64,000 nt of DNA from Nonomuraea pusilla (lineage in GTDB: Bacteria; Actinomycetota; Actinomycetes; Streptosporangiales; Streptosporangiaceae), in contig NZ_FOBF01000019.1 of assembly GCF_900109355.1 (NCBI RefSeq), positions 62,001 to 126,000 of the forward strand, given 5' to 3'. The stretch's first letter is position 1. Every line of letters begins with the position of its first letter. Below the pieces are notes generated by a model, which saw only the letters and a list, made by a program, of their open reading frames with translations, was not told where the DNA came from and ran no database searches. The position numbers and the translations under genes were made by a program. Positions 27,401 to 35,260 of this stretch are shown piece by piece.

Positions 27401-27661
27401 GACGCCGACGCCGGCCAGCAGCAGCGCGCCGGCCATGGTGTCGAGCAGGTCGCCGACCTCCCAGGAGGCGATCTCCGCGAAGCCGTCGGGATGCCGCGCG
27501 CGCACCTGCTCGGTGCGGGCGCGGCGCAGTTCCTTGACGAGGCCGGGCAGCCGCACGCCCAGCTCGGCGCGTTCCTCCTCGGTGAGTGTGACCAGCCGGT
27601 CGGCCAGGTGGGTGACCCGGTTGCCGGTGATCAGGTCGCGGATCTCCGTCCAGAGGGTCAT
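24458..27661 (-). CDS. DUF6493-type large helical-repeat protein
   Basis: A 1067-residue protein without signal peptide or membrane anchor; a short hydrophobic stretch near residue 85 (AGALLLAGVGVITGPAAAVAWM) is the only one. The N-terminal half looks like alpha-helical repeats; residues about 480-700 are charged and proline-rich (PPRHRRPPRPRP); a second conserved block starts near 700. I recognise it as the DUF6493 family that accompanies SWIM zinc-finger proteins in actinomycetes. Function is unknown. The ATG at 27661 overlaps the SWIM gene stop by 4 bp, so the pair is coupled and probably forms a complex. No catalytic motif is evident. Confidence 0.7.
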   Translation of the reverse strand: MTLWTEIRDLITGNRVTHLADRLVTLTEEERAELGVRLPGLVKELRRARTEQVRARHPDGFAEIASWEVGDLLDTMAGALLLAGVGVITGPAAAVAWMTGRDVNRRWAEDPDVAQVCRVAAARPLEWRRDVAVRLALRVRRPGDRIAPLAVALLRESGAVPPDHDPLVAAWLAAPNVAGDPLTPVLLPRVFTAEGAGRALRDERLEPQPTRWLAAAARELPREQVLDGCVSRFLRGGEAQDLRFFVRLHTLLDPTPAESAPRLRDYLRLLPSAPGTVAELAARQVRGAMPLDHADLVEAVDALTFRAEAKLAATGLRWLDQAIRATPETAADFVTALTTAYAHTSFDVRVRAVELTLKHAHLFADHAETIRQGVLHLPAGLGARLTERFGGETPVEEPPERKEFPPLPGLPEARRFPEPSIFPDHRERWIGQERWLAAFVTGIADDRARLRRTLKPHVERDRDHWRAREVRRDPDDWQRALSAELVTPGSVPELPPIEPEKFWDDASHSVGVRALTRGEEPEAEPSPHRITVGGLFRPGRYLDDDAPLRAFFITWTSDDGPDAAVAREGDRQIPFSNGRIHLNGSPTDAEQPWHDDTADEEIRDDGPPRHRRPPRPRPGVLYDDSVEAMPRFVLDRAYERMAELGVDPARIAAMRAGEQVPPPSPDEPLVQVTVVFVPPRLRSFMPRELPEHDEWRRRNRLPHPNRVSPPHDFLLHRYAELAEALRDGTLPPVLLATPTWMSGHLDPDVLIDRLETCAAAGVEPLPADLAQALLRLPRGCHRDAADRAAKVDSDAARSAARWLAGDGMADPECGHVWRHMVGASMVEFGDGEPEHFTEVRLQPVLRVTAPTGHRLIDEVLLREPFDWKVDGSGGTLGAWPAMLPSHREVVAVNFLPFLLHGYWGAGVTPAEIAGLEIAQGPVGESTAVILAFLLAGSVPGVIPLVLSMAARGELPAEAIGRQLALVLRRTWQETRPAITALRELADAGGHHEVWRILRTLLPGMLPGEGRRVTVTHAELVAFAADVARWTGARGELPVIGEFARSRRTGRFAHECRRLHAQLTGAAS

Positions 27662-28986
27662 CGGGAGACCTCCACGGCGGCGCGGGCGACGATCCGGGCG
27701 GCCAGCACGTGTTTGCACGGCCCACGGGACCCGCGATGGTCCCACCACCACTCGCAGGTGCAGGAGCCGTCGGCCAGCGAGACCCGGCGCGCGCCGCCCG
27801 AGGTGTGGACGGTGGCCGACTCGCCTTCGAGCTGCACGGCGCCCGCGTCGGCGAGCCGGCGCGCCTTGGCCAGCCGCGGGTTGAGCAGGAGCACGCTGTC
27901 CTTGTCATAGGGCAGCTCACGGTGGAAGTGGGCGGCCTCCGACAGGTCGTAGCCGACCCGGCCGGCGACGCCGAGCTGCGTCAGCGCGGCCCGCACCCGG
28001 TCGGCGGGGATGCCCGCGCGGTCGGCCAGCAGGCCGATCTCGATCTCGGGCTCGAAGTTGAGCAGCATGCCCACCACGTCGGCGTCGTTCTCGGCCTCGT
28101 CGGTGGCCAGGTCGTCGAGCACCGCGCCCTCCCCGGAGAAGCCGCGCCAGCGCTCCGGCGAGAGGGTGAGCGTGTAGCGCATGCCCGGCAGCTCCAGCTC
28201 CCAGGCGCTGGAGGCGGCGTCGGCGGGACCGTACAGCCGGAGGGACTTCGCGAAGCGAAGCAGCGGCAGGAGGGTGCCGAGCCGGTTGGGGCCGGCGAGC
28301 TGGACCGAGCCCGGAACCCGACGGTCGAAGACCCTCAGCTCACGCCCGGCCTGCGCCACCCACACCGTGCCCTTCCTGGGCAGCGCGCGCAGGAACCGCA
28401 CCGCCGCCATGCCGGACAGCTCACCGCGCAGATCCATGCCCGAGGCGATGACCTGCACCTCGGCGAACCCGCGCAGCCAGCGCTCGGGCAGGGGCACCTT
28501 CTTCTCCACCACCGCGCCGTCGGTCGTGGTCACGACCAGCTCGTCGAGACCCACCCCCAGGTGCAGCGGGTCACGCGCGCCGATGCGCGCCAGCGCCTCC
28601 CGCAGCGGCGGGTTCACGTCGACGTTGGTGGTGCCCCGGTCGAACACCTCGCCGTCGAGCGCGCCGCTCATCAGGTCAAGCCTGGCGTACACCCCGCCAC
28701 AGGCCGAGAACGACTCGAACCGCAACCGGTCTCCGTTGCACGTCACCACCGGGTCGCGCACCCAGCCGGGCCGCGACTGAGGCTGGTGGTAGCGGGCCAG
28801 CGCCACGTCGGCGACGCCGAGCAGGGCCGCCGCGGCGGGGGCCGCCTGGGTCACCACGCCGCTGAAGAACCGGGGGGCCACGGCGGGGCCGGACAGGGCC
28901 CGCCCGCCTGAGGTCGCCAACCCGAGACGACCGTCGACAAGGGAGGAGGGCGCGGCGTACGTGTACGCCTGCGTCGCTGAAGTCAT
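27658..28986 (-). CDS. SWIM zinc-finger family protein
   Basis: A 442-residue protein. The C-terminus holds the SWIM motif CxCxnCxH: Cys 409 and 411, Cys 424 and His 426 within SCTCEWWWDHRGSRGPCKHV. SWIM fingers bind zinc and mediate DNA or protein contacts. The upstream 400 residues contain alternating beta/alpha blocks, including LSGMAAVRFLRALPRKGTVW, and a helical region (LADRAGIPADRVRAALTQLG) resembling a winged-helix turn. The ATG at 28986 is preferred over upstream in-frame codons because conserved sequence begins there (TSATQAYTYAAPS). It is first in a two-gene unit with the DUF6493 protein. In other bacteria SWIM genes occur with MoxR-VWA systems, but none is present here. Confidence 0.85.
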   Translation of the reverse strand: MTSATQAYTYAAPSSLVDGRLGLATSGGRALSGPAVAPRFFSGVVTQAAPAAAALLGVADVALARYHQPQSRPGWVRDPVVTCNGDRLRFESFSACGGVYARLDLMSGALDGEVFDRGTTNVDVNPPLREALARIGARDPLHLGVGLDELVVTTTDGAVVEKKVPLPERWLRGFAEVQVIASGMDLRGELSGMAAVRFLRALPRKGTVWVAQAGRELRVFDRRVPGSVQLAGPNRLGTLLPLLRFAKSLRLYGPADAASSAWELELPGMRYTLTLSPERWRGFSGEGAVLDDLATDEAENDADVVGMLLNFEPEIEIGLLADRAGIPADRVRAALTQLGVAGRVGYDLSEAAHFHRELPYDKDSVLLLNPRLAKARRLADAGAVQLEGESATVHTSGGARRVSLADGSCTCEWWWDHRGSRGPCKHVLAARIVARAAVEVSR

Positions 28987-29121
28987 GGCCGGGACAGTAG
29001 ATCGTCCCACCGACAAACCGGCGCGGCGGATGCAGAGGGGATGAAGGATCTGCGGACACCCCGCCCGCACGAAGGGACCGTCGCCCTACCCCTTGCGCTC
29101 GGAGGTCACGTAAGGCATGAG

Positions 29122-29138
29122 ATAGTTCAATAGCTGAA
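29122..29138. promoter_or_regulatory. MarR operator, copy 1 (autoregulation)
   Basis: ATAGTTCA, 5 nt, TGAA. The TTCA-N5-TGAA inverted repeat with the same ATAG prefix recurs at 29758-29774. This copy lies 24 bp upstream of the MarR start. Confidence 0.7.
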
Positions 29139-29161
29139 ACAGCCTGGGCGGCGGGGGAGTC

Positions 29162-29614
29162 GTGGCGGAACCATCCATCGATTGGCCGGACCCCGAGGGT
29201 CAGGAGATCGTGGAGCGTCTGTTCGCCGCGGATGCGGCTCTGCGGGCGCACTTCGAGGAGACCGCCGCCGCGGTCGGCCTCACCGTGCCGCAGGCTCACA
29301 CGATGCTTCAGCTCGGGCAACCTCTGCGCATGGGCCAGATAGCCGGCCAGCTGCACTGCGAACCCTCCCATGTCACCGGCATCGCCGATGCTCTCGAGCA
29401 GTGCGGTTTCCTGCGCCGGGAACCGGACCCGGATGACCGTAGGGCCAAGCGGCTCGTTCTCACGGCGTCGGGGCAGGACCTTCGAGGCCGCCTCCTGGCC
29501 TACCTGTTCGAGAGGGCGCCGATCATCTCGGTGCTGAACCCCGACCAGCGCACCGCGCTGCTGTCGCTGCTCCGCCTGGCCCAGTCCACCGGCGGGCCCC
29601 GCTCCCCGCGCTGA
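29162..29614 (+). CDS. MarR family transcriptional regulator
   Basis: A 150-residue winged-helix regulator. Helix-turn-helix: LRMGQIAGQLHCEPSHVTGI, with the wing CGFLRREPDPDDRRAKRLVLT, the MarR hallmark. It starts at GTG 29162 behind a GGGGGAG stretch. Matching operators lie upstream of this gene and of the DoxX gene, so it controls itself and the DoxX/LUD/MFS operon. Family members of this kind usually respond to phenolic or oxidative signals; the actual inducer is unknown. Confidence 0.92.
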   Translation: MAEPSIDWPDPEGQEIVERLFAADAALRAHFEETAAAVGLTVPQAHTMLQLGQPLRMGQIAGQLHCEPSHVTGIADALEQCGFLRREPDPDDRRAKRLVLTASGQDLRGRLLAYLFERAPIISVLNPDQRTALLSLLRLAQSTGGPRSPR

Positions 29615-29657
29615 CCTCCAGGCGACTGCCTCCCGCTCCACGTCACGGCTGCCCATG

Positions 29658-29684
29658 GACCGTCGGCGCTCTGCGCCGGCGGTC
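29658..29684 (+). terminator. Hairpin terminator after the MarR gene
   Basis: GACCGTCGGCGC, a 3-nt loop, then GCGCCGGCGGTC: 12-bp arms with one G-T pair. Outer arms CGTCACG (29641-29647) and CGTGACG (29686-29692) can extend it. It separates the MarR gene from the next operon. Confidence 0.65.
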
Positions 29685-29757
29685 GCGTGACGCTGCCCAT
29701 CTCCCCGCATCGCAGGTGGACCCCCCTGGTGTCGGTCGCAATAACTTCTGGTAGAAC

Positions 29758-29774
29758 ATAGTTCAGCCAGTGAA
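29758..29774. promoter_or_regulatory. MarR operator, copy 2 (DoxX operon)
   Basis: ATAGTTCA, 5 nt, TGAA, followed by GTAT, which extends the dyad to ATAGTTCA/TGAAGTAT (7 of 8 paired). It sits 34 bp upstream of the DoxX start. Same layout as the copy at 29122-29138. Confidence 0.75.
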
Positions 29775-29807
29775 GTATTGAATCTTCTACACGAGGAACC
29801 GACATCC

Positions 29808-30161
29808 ATGTTCATCGCCACCGCCGCCCTGTCCGTGCTGCTGGCTCTCGCCTTCGCCGGAGCCGGCTACCCCAAGCTCTCCGGTAAGGACTCCATGGCA
29901 GCCGAGCTCGGCAGGCTCGGAGTGTCAGCCGGGTTCATGCGCGTCATCGGCGCGCTGGAGATCCTCGGAGCCGTGGGGCTGATCGCCGGCCTCTGGATCG
30001 AAGCCCTGGGGGTCGCGGCCGCCACCGGACTGGCGCTCCTCATGGCCGGCGCCGTCGCCTCCCACCTCAGGGCCCGCGACACCGCCAAGCAGACCCTGCC
30101 GTCGCTGGTTCTGCTGATTCTCAGCGCGACCACGCTCGCTCTCGGGCTGGCCGGCCTCTGA
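29808..30161 (+). CDS. DoxX-like membrane protein
   Basis: A 117-residue integral membrane protein with four predicted helices. The motif FAGAGYPKLSGKDSMAAELGRLG after helix 1 is typical of DoxX-like proteins, which are linked to oxidative or thiol stress. The ATG at 29808 follows GAGGAA at about 29793. It begins an operon with LUD and MFS genes under the MarR operator. Confidence 0.85.
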   Translation: MFIATAALSVLLALAFAGAGYPKLSGKDSMAAELGRLGVSAGFMRVIGALEILGAVGLIAGLWIEALGVAAATGLALLMAGAVASHLRARDTAKQTLPSLVLLILSATTLALGLAGL

Positions 30162-30247
30162 GACGCAGCCGTCACCTCCCGACGCCTCCGCGACCGAACC
30201 CAGCCGTACCGACCCACCTCACCCCGGAACACGAAAGAGAAACCGAG

Positions 30248-30898
30248 ATGACCACGCACGCCACGACCGAGGCCGGTCTCCCCATCGACACCCGTTTCGA
30301 ACAGCCCGCCACCGAGGACCGGCTTCAGCGCGCCGCGGCCGCGCTGCGGGAGAAGGGCTTCGCCGTCGAGATCGTCGACACGGCGGCGGACGCGCGTGCC
30401 GTGGTCAACCGGCTGCTGCCCGGTGACCGGAGCGTCCTCACCGTCTCCAGCGAAACGCTCCGCACATCCGGCCTGGACGACGACATCAACGCGTCCGGCC
30501 GGTTCGACGCCGTGCGCCCCAAGCTCATGCGGCTGCGCGAGGAAGGGCGATTCGACGAGATGCGCGGCCTCGGCTCCGCCCCCGACATCGTCGTCGGGAG
30601 CGTGCACGCGGTGACCGAGGACGGGAGGCTGCTGACCGCCTCAGGCAGCGGCAGCCAGCTCGGCGCCTACAGCTTCGGCGCGGGCCGGGCCTTCTGGGTC
30701 GTCGGTTCCCAGAAGATCGTCCCCGACCTCGACACGGCGCTGCGCCGCATCGAGGCCTACGCCTACCCGCGTGAGGACGTCCGCGCTCGCCAGGCCTACG
30801 GCACGCCGGCTCTGCTCTCCAAGATCCTCATCATCAACACCGAGATGTTCCCCGACCGAGGCACCGTGATCCTCGTCCGCGAGCCCATCGGCTTCTGA
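30248..30898 (+). CDS. LUD-domain protein (LutC-like)
   Basis: A 216-residue protein of the LUD family, whose members act in lactate utilisation. It starts with a flexible arm (PIDTRFEQPATEDRLQRAA), then the alternating fold VEIVDTAADARAVVNRLLP. Conserved blocks are VVGSVHAVTEDGRLLTASGSGSQL and the late ALLSKILIINTEMFPDRGTV. There are no iron-sulfur cysteines, as expected for a LutC-like protein. Standalone LUD proteins are common in stress operons, and their reaction is not established. It follows DoxX by 86 bp. Confidence 0.85.
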   Translation: MTTHATTEAGLPIDTRFEQPATEDRLQRAAAALREKGFAVEIVDTAADARAVVNRLLPGDRSVLTVSSETLRTSGLDDDINASGRFDAVRPKLMRLREEGRFDEMRGLGSAPDIVVGSVHAVTEDGRLLTASGSGSQLGAYSFGAGRAFWVVGSQKIVPDLDTALRRIEAYAYPREDVRARQAYGTPALLSKILIINTEMFPDRGTVILVREPIGF

Positions 30899-30975
30899 CC
30901 GCTCACGCTCTCGAGCGAGGACTTCATGACGTTCCAGATCAGGAACTCCATCGGCGGACGGGCAGGAGCCACACC

Positions 30976-32424
30976 GTGGTAGGACGAGTGCCCTACAAGT
31001 GGCTGGTCGCCACCGCGTTCGTGTTCGGGCTGTTCATGGAGATCCTCGACATGACGGTACTGAACACCGCGTTGCCCGCACTCGGCCGGCACTTCGGCGT
31101 CGGCACCGAGACACTGCAGTGGCTGGTCACCGGCTATCTGGTCAGCATGGCGGTGTTCATCCCCGCCTCCGGGTGGGTCGCCGACCGGTTCGGCACCAAG
31201 CGCACCTTCCTGTTCGCGCTCGCGGTCTTCACCGCCGCCTCGGCCTGGGGCGGGATCGCCGGTTCGCTCGGCGAGCTGATCGTGGCCAGGGTCGTCCAAG
31301 GCGTCGGCGGCGGACTGCTGACCCCGGTCGGCACCACGATGCTCTTCCGCGCCTTTCCGCCTGCCGAGCGGGCGAAGGCATCGGCGGTGCTGTCCATACC
31401 GACCACCGTCGCCCCGGCCTTCGGCCCGGTGCTCGGCGGATGGATGGTCGACACCATCAGCTGGCGGTGGATCTTCTTCCTCAAAGTGCCGATCGGCGTG
31501 CTCGGCCTGCTCTTCGCGCTGGTGGCCCTGCGCGAAGAGCGCGCGGACCGTCCCGGCCGCTTCGACGTCGCCGGGTTCCTGTCCGGCGGCGGCGCGCTCG
31601 CGCTGCTGCTGCTCGGCCTCGACGGCGGCGCCCGAGAGGGATGGGGAACCGCCCCGGTGCTCGTGCCGCTGGGCGCCGGGCTCGCGCTGGCGGCGGTGTT
31701 CACCACCATCGAACTGGCCCGCGGCGAGCCGATGATCGATCTGCGACTGCTGAAGGACCGGCTGTTCCGGACCGGCAATCTGCTGATGCTTCCGTCGTCA
31801 GGAGCGCTGATGGGCGCGCTGTTCCTGGTGCCGCTGCTGCTGCAGTACCAGATGGGCGTCGACGCGACCGGCTCCGGCCTGGTCACCATGTTCCAGGCGC
31901 TGGGCATGATGGCCTTCCTCCCGCTGGCCGGCCGCCTGTACCCGAGAATCGGCCCCCGCCGCGTACTCGCGACCGGATTCGCCGTCATCGCCGCCGCCCA
32001 GGCGATGCTGATCATGGTCGGCCCCGGCACGACCCTGTGGGCAGTCAGGCTGTCGCTGTTCGCCATGGGCGCGGGAATGGCGCTCACGGTCATCTCACTG
32101 CAGGCGGCGACCTTCGCCACGATCACCCCTGCGGCCATCGCACGGGCCTCGTCCGTGTTCTCCACCACCCGCCAGGTCGCCGGCGCCGCCGGCGTCGCCG
32201 TGGCCGCCACCCTGCTCACCGCGCGAAGCGACACCAGGCTCGCGGGCCTCGGCGACCGCGCCGCCGATCTCGCCGCCAGGCAGGAAGCGCTCTTCGCCGC
32301 CCACCACGACATCTTCCTCGTCACCACCGCGCTCGCGCTGGTCGGCTTCCTCGTCTCCCTGCGCGTGCGCGACAGCGACGCCGCCACCACCATGCGCCAG
32401 GCTGCGACAGCGACGAACAGGTAG
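30976..32424 (+). CDS. MFS drug exporter, DHA2 (EmrB/QacA) family
   Basis: A 482-residue membrane protein with 14 predicted helices. DHA2 features are LFMEILDMTVLNTALPALGR in helix 1, WLVTGYLVSMAVFIPASGWV and the A-loop DRFGTKRTF; helix 5 carries PTTVAPAFGPVLGGWM, the antiporter motif C. It is presumably a proton-driven exporter of toxic organic compounds, the likely output of the MarR circuit. The GTG start lies inside the last codons of an 18-codon mini-ORF (30926-30982), which may couple translation. Confidence 0.92.
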   Translation: MVGRVPYKWLVATAFVFGLFMEILDMTVLNTALPALGRHFGVGTETLQWLVTGYLVSMAVFIPASGWVADRFGTKRTFLFALAVFTAASAWGGIAGSLGELIVARVVQGVGGGLLTPVGTTMLFRAFPPAERAKASAVLSIPTTVAPAFGPVLGGWMVDTISWRWIFFLKVPIGVLGLLFALVALREERADRPGRFDVAGFLSGGGALALLLLGLDGGAREGWGTAPVLVPLGAGLALAAVFTTIELARGEPMIDLRLLKDRLFRTGNLLMLPSSGALMGALFLVPLLLQYQMGVDATGSGLVTMFQALGMMAFLPLAGRLYPRIGPRRVLATGFAVIAAAQAMLIMVGPGTTLWAVRLSLFAMGAGMALTVISLQAATFATITPAAIARASSVFSTTRQVAGAAGVAVAATLLTARSDTRLAGLGDRAADLAARQEALFAAHHDIFLVTTALALVGFLVSLRVRDSDAATTMRQAATATNR

Positions 32425-32730
32425 CCGTTGCCCGCACGATCTGCGTGCCGGCCACGGCTGCCTACGCGCGAACTCACCACCGATGACAATGCGCCTGCGC
32501 GGATCTCGGCGTGCGCAGAAAGCCAAGGCTGATGTCGCGACAGACACGATCCTCCTCACGGGCCCGGCGCTCGGCCAGGGCTCGTACTGGGGCGCGGCAT
32601 CCGTGGGGTCGTACTGAGGCGCGGCATCATCAGCACGCGTGGCCGGCGGCGCGCGTTGAGGCGAAAGCCCGCTGACGGGGACGAAAACGCGTTGCCGTGG
32701 ATCCCCCTCGAAACGTATGGTTTTGCGCTC
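32425..32730 (+). other. 306-bp intergenic region with a 27-bp direct repeat
   Basis: No gene is recognisable. It contains two copies of a 20-nt element, TCGTACTGgGGCGCGGCATC and TCGTACTGaGGCGCGGCATC, at 32582-32601 and 32609-32628 (period 27). These lie about 60-110 bp upstream of the next promoter, so they could bind a regulator. The stretch ends in the promoter of the MFS gene at 32731. Confidence 0.6.
32692..32721 (+). promoter_or_regulatory. Promoter giving a leaderless MFS transcript
   Basis: TTGCCG (32692-32697), an 18-bp spacer, and TATGGT (32716-32721). The expected start point at about 32728-32731 coincides with the GTG at 32731, and no ribosome site is present, so the mRNA is probably leaderless. 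Confidence 0.6.
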
Positions 32731-33957
32731 GTGACTACGGTGGTGGAGCGAATCCTGCCTGCCCGGCTGGGTGCGGGATTCCGGTGGCTGCTGGCCTCGA
32801 GCTGGCTGACGAATCTCGGTGACGGGGTCGCGGCCGCCGCGGGCCCGCTGCTGATCGCGTCGCTGACCCGCGACCCGCTGATGATCTCGCTGTCGGCCCT
32901 GGTGGGCTGGGCGCCGCCGCTGCTGTTCAGCCTGTACGCGGGCGTGCTGTCGGATCGGCACGACCGCCGCGGCATCGTGCTCGTCGCGAACGCGGTGCGG
33001 GCCGTGGTGCTGGCAGCGCTCCTCGCGCTCATGGTGACCGGCACCCTGACCGTGGTGACGGCGCTGGTGGCGCTCACGCTCCGGTCCGTCGCCGAGGTGT
33101 TCGCCGACAGCGCGACGGCCACGCTGACGCCCATGATGGTCGGCAAGGACGATCTCGTCATCGCCAACGCCCGCCTGGGCACGGGATTCATCACGCTCAA
33201 CCAGCTCGCCGGGCCGCCGATCGGCGCGGCGCTGTTCGGCCTGGGTCTGACCTGGCCCTTCGCGGGCCAGCTGCTCCTGGTGGTGGCGGGCATGGTCCTG
33301 GTCTCCCGGATCACGTTGCCGCCGCACGGCCGGCAGGCCGGCGACCCCAGGCCCGGCACCGTACGGGAACTGGTCGCCGGGTTCAGCTGGACGGTCCAGC
33401 ACGCGGCGGTCCGCACGCTGGCGCTCACCATCCTGATCTTCAACTTCACGTTCGGCGCGGCCTGGTCGGTGCTCGTCCTCTACACCCAGGAGCAGCTCGG
33501 CCTCGGCGCGATGGGCTTCGGCCTGATGACCACCATCGGCGGCATCGGCGGCCTGATCGGCACCGGCCTGTACGGGGCCATCACCCGCAGGGTGAGCCTC
33601 GGTGCGCTGATGCGCATCGGGCTCATCATCGAGACGTTCACCCACCTCGGCCTGGCCCTGACCCATTCACCGTGGGTCGCCGGGGGCATCTTCCTGGCCT
33701 TCGGCGCGCACGCCTTCATCTGGGGCACGACCTCGGTCACCGTCCGCCAGCGCGCGGTCCCGCACGAACTCCAGGGCCGGGTGGGCAGCGTCAACACCGT
33801 CTGCGTCTACGCCGGTCTCGTGGTGGGCTCGTTGATCGGCGGTGTCCTGGCCACTCGCTTCGGTGTCGCGGCACCCTTCTGGTTTGCTTTCGCGGGTTCC
33901 GCGGTGTTCGTGGTGCTGCTGTGGCGGCAGCTCATGCTCATCGCCCACGACGACTGA
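32731..33957 (+). CDS. MFS exporter, EntS/macrolide-efflux type
   Basis: A 408-residue protein with 12 predicted helices starting FRWLLASSWLTNLGDGVAAAAGPLLI, a start shared by DHA3 exporters of siderophores and macrolides. The A-loop reads GVLSDRHDRRGIVLVANAVRAV; EVFADSATATLTPMMVGKDDLVIANARLG is a conserved stretch of this subfamily. An in-frame ATG exists upstream at 32656, but the GTG at 32731 is chosen because a -10 box lies just upstream and homologous sequence begins there. It follows a stress operon but is transcribed separately; substrate unknown. Confidence 0.85.
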   Translation: MTTVVERILPARLGAGFRWLLASSWLTNLGDGVAAAAGPLLIASLTRDPLMISLSALVGWAPPLLFSLYAGVLSDRHDRRGIVLVANAVRAVVLAALLALMVTGTLTVVTALVALTLRSVAEVFADSATATLTPMMVGKDDLVIANARLGTGFITLNQLAGPPIGAALFGLGLTWPFAGQLLLVVAGMVLVSRITLPPHGRQAGDPRPGTVRELVAGFSWTVQHAAVRTLALTILIFNFTFGAAWSVLVLYTQEQLGLGAMGFGLMTTIGGIGGLIGTGLYGAITRRVSLGALMRIGLIIETFTHLGLALTHSPWVAGGIFLAFGAHAFIWGTTSVTVRQRAVPHELQGRVGSVNTVCVYAGLVVGSLIGGVLATRFGVAAPFWFAFAGSAVFVVLLWRQLMLIAHDD

Positions 33958-33997
33958 GAAGTCCGGCCCCGCACTCGGCCTCGGTAACATCGAGCGA

Positions 33998-35227
33998 GTG
34001 TCGTATCACAGTCGGTCGTCATCCGAGTCCTCGGATCGTCTACGCGACGCCATGGTCGCGGAGCTGCGAGAGTGCGGTGTGATCCGCTCGCCCGAGGTCG
34101 CCGCCGCCTTCGCCAAGGTGCCGCGCGAGAAGTTCGCCCCCGAGGCATCCCTTTCCGCGGCCTACTCCGTTCGTGACACCGTGGTCACCAAGCGCGACGC
34201 CGAAGGCAGGGCGACGAGCTCGATCAGCGCGCCGTGGCTGCAGGCCGAGATGCTCGAAGCAGCCCGCTTGAGGCCCGGCGCGCGAGTGCTGGAGGTCGGC
34301 AGCGGCGGCTACAACGCCGCACTCATCGCTGAACTCGTCGGGCCCGAGGGCGTGGTGATCAGCATGGACATCGATCCGTTCGTCACCGGGCGCGCCACCC
34401 GCTTCCTCGCCGAGACCGGTTATCCGCACGTGAAGGTGGTACTCGGCGACGCCGAGCGCGCCGCCGACGAGCTTGGGCCGTTCGACGTCATCCTCGTCAC
34501 GATCGGAGCCTGGGACTGCCCCTGGGGCCACCTCCTGGCTCCCGGGGGCAGGATGATCGTCCCGCTGCGCTTCTGCGGGCTCACCCGCTCGTTCACCTTC
34601 GTGCGGGAGGACGACCATTTCGCCGGTCTGAACCCCACGGTGTGCGGGTTCATCCCCATTCAGGGCGCGGGTGCGCACCGCGAGCACACGGCAGCCTTGG
34701 CGGACAGGACAGTGAACCTGCTGGTCGACGCCGGCCCCGCACTCGACGTGGCGGCGCTCGACCTGGCACTGGACGGTAACCGGACCGAACAGTGGACGGG
34801 CGTCACAGTCGGCTACGGCGAACGGTTCGACACCCTCCATCTGTGGGTCGCAACCCGGACGGAGACCTTCGGCGTGATCCGGCGGGACCCGGAGCGCGGC
34901 AGCGACCGAGTCGAACCCGCCATGCGCTGGTTCACCCCCGCCCTCGTCACCCCCGACAGCTTCGCCTACCTCACCCTGCGTCCGGAGCAGCGGAAGGACG
35001 GCGAGCGCGGGCAACGCCGCTACGAACTCGGCGTCTACGGCCATGGCCGCTCCGGCGACGACCTGGTCCGGCGGCTCGCCCTTGAGGTGGTGACCTGGAA
35101 TTCCGAGTGGCGTGCACACCCCGGCCCTGACTTCTCCCTGTATCCGATCGGGGCTTCCGTGCCGGCCCCGGCCATCGGCCGGATCTTCCCCAAACGCCAC
35201 ACCCAACTCGTTATGGCTTGGAGGTGA
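33998..35227 (+). CDS. PCMT-like methyltransferase of the FxLD-system type
   Basis: A 409-residue protein. Residues about 30-210 form a class I SAM-dependent methyltransferase: SSISAPWLQAEMLEAARLRP, then the SAM loop VLEVGSGGYNAALIAEL near 98-113 and acidic SMDIDP. GFIPIQGAGAHREHT and the 180-residue C-terminal domain resemble the methyltransferases found with FxLD lanthipeptides, which are protein-isoaspartate-methyltransferase relatives. No LanB/LanC-like gene or FxLD precursor is visible nearby, so it is an orphan. The GTG at 33998 lies 7 nt after TAACAT (33985-33990), suggesting another leaderless transcript. Family identification is from memory; target unknown. Confidence 0.75.
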   Translation: MSYHSRSSSESSDRLRDAMVAELRECGVIRSPEVAAAFAKVPREKFAPEASLSAAYSVRDTVVTKRDAEGRATSSISAPWLQAEMLEAARLRPGARVLEVGSGGYNAALIAELVGPEGVVISMDIDPFVTGRATRFLAETGYPHVKVVLGDAERAADELGPFDVILVTIGAWDCPWGHLLAPGGRMIVPLRFCGLTRSFTFVREDDHFAGLNPTVCGFIPIQGAGAHREHTAALADRTVNLLVDAGPALDVAALDLALDGNRTEQWTGVTVGYGERFDTLHLWVATRTETFGVIRRDPERGSDRVEPAMRWFTPALVTPDSFAYLTLRPEQRKDGERGQRRYELGVYGHGRSGDDLVRRLALEVVTWNSEWRAHPGPDFSLYPIGASVPAPAIGRIFPKRHTQLVMAWR

Positions 35228-35260
35228 CCTCCTGAACGGAAGAGCCCGCTCCGGACGCAC

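Noticed and set aside
24485..27910. An open frame of more than 1,100 codons opposite the DUF6493 gene
   Set aside because: Same shadow effect: biased composition, no motifs, and it crosses the boundary between two real genes.
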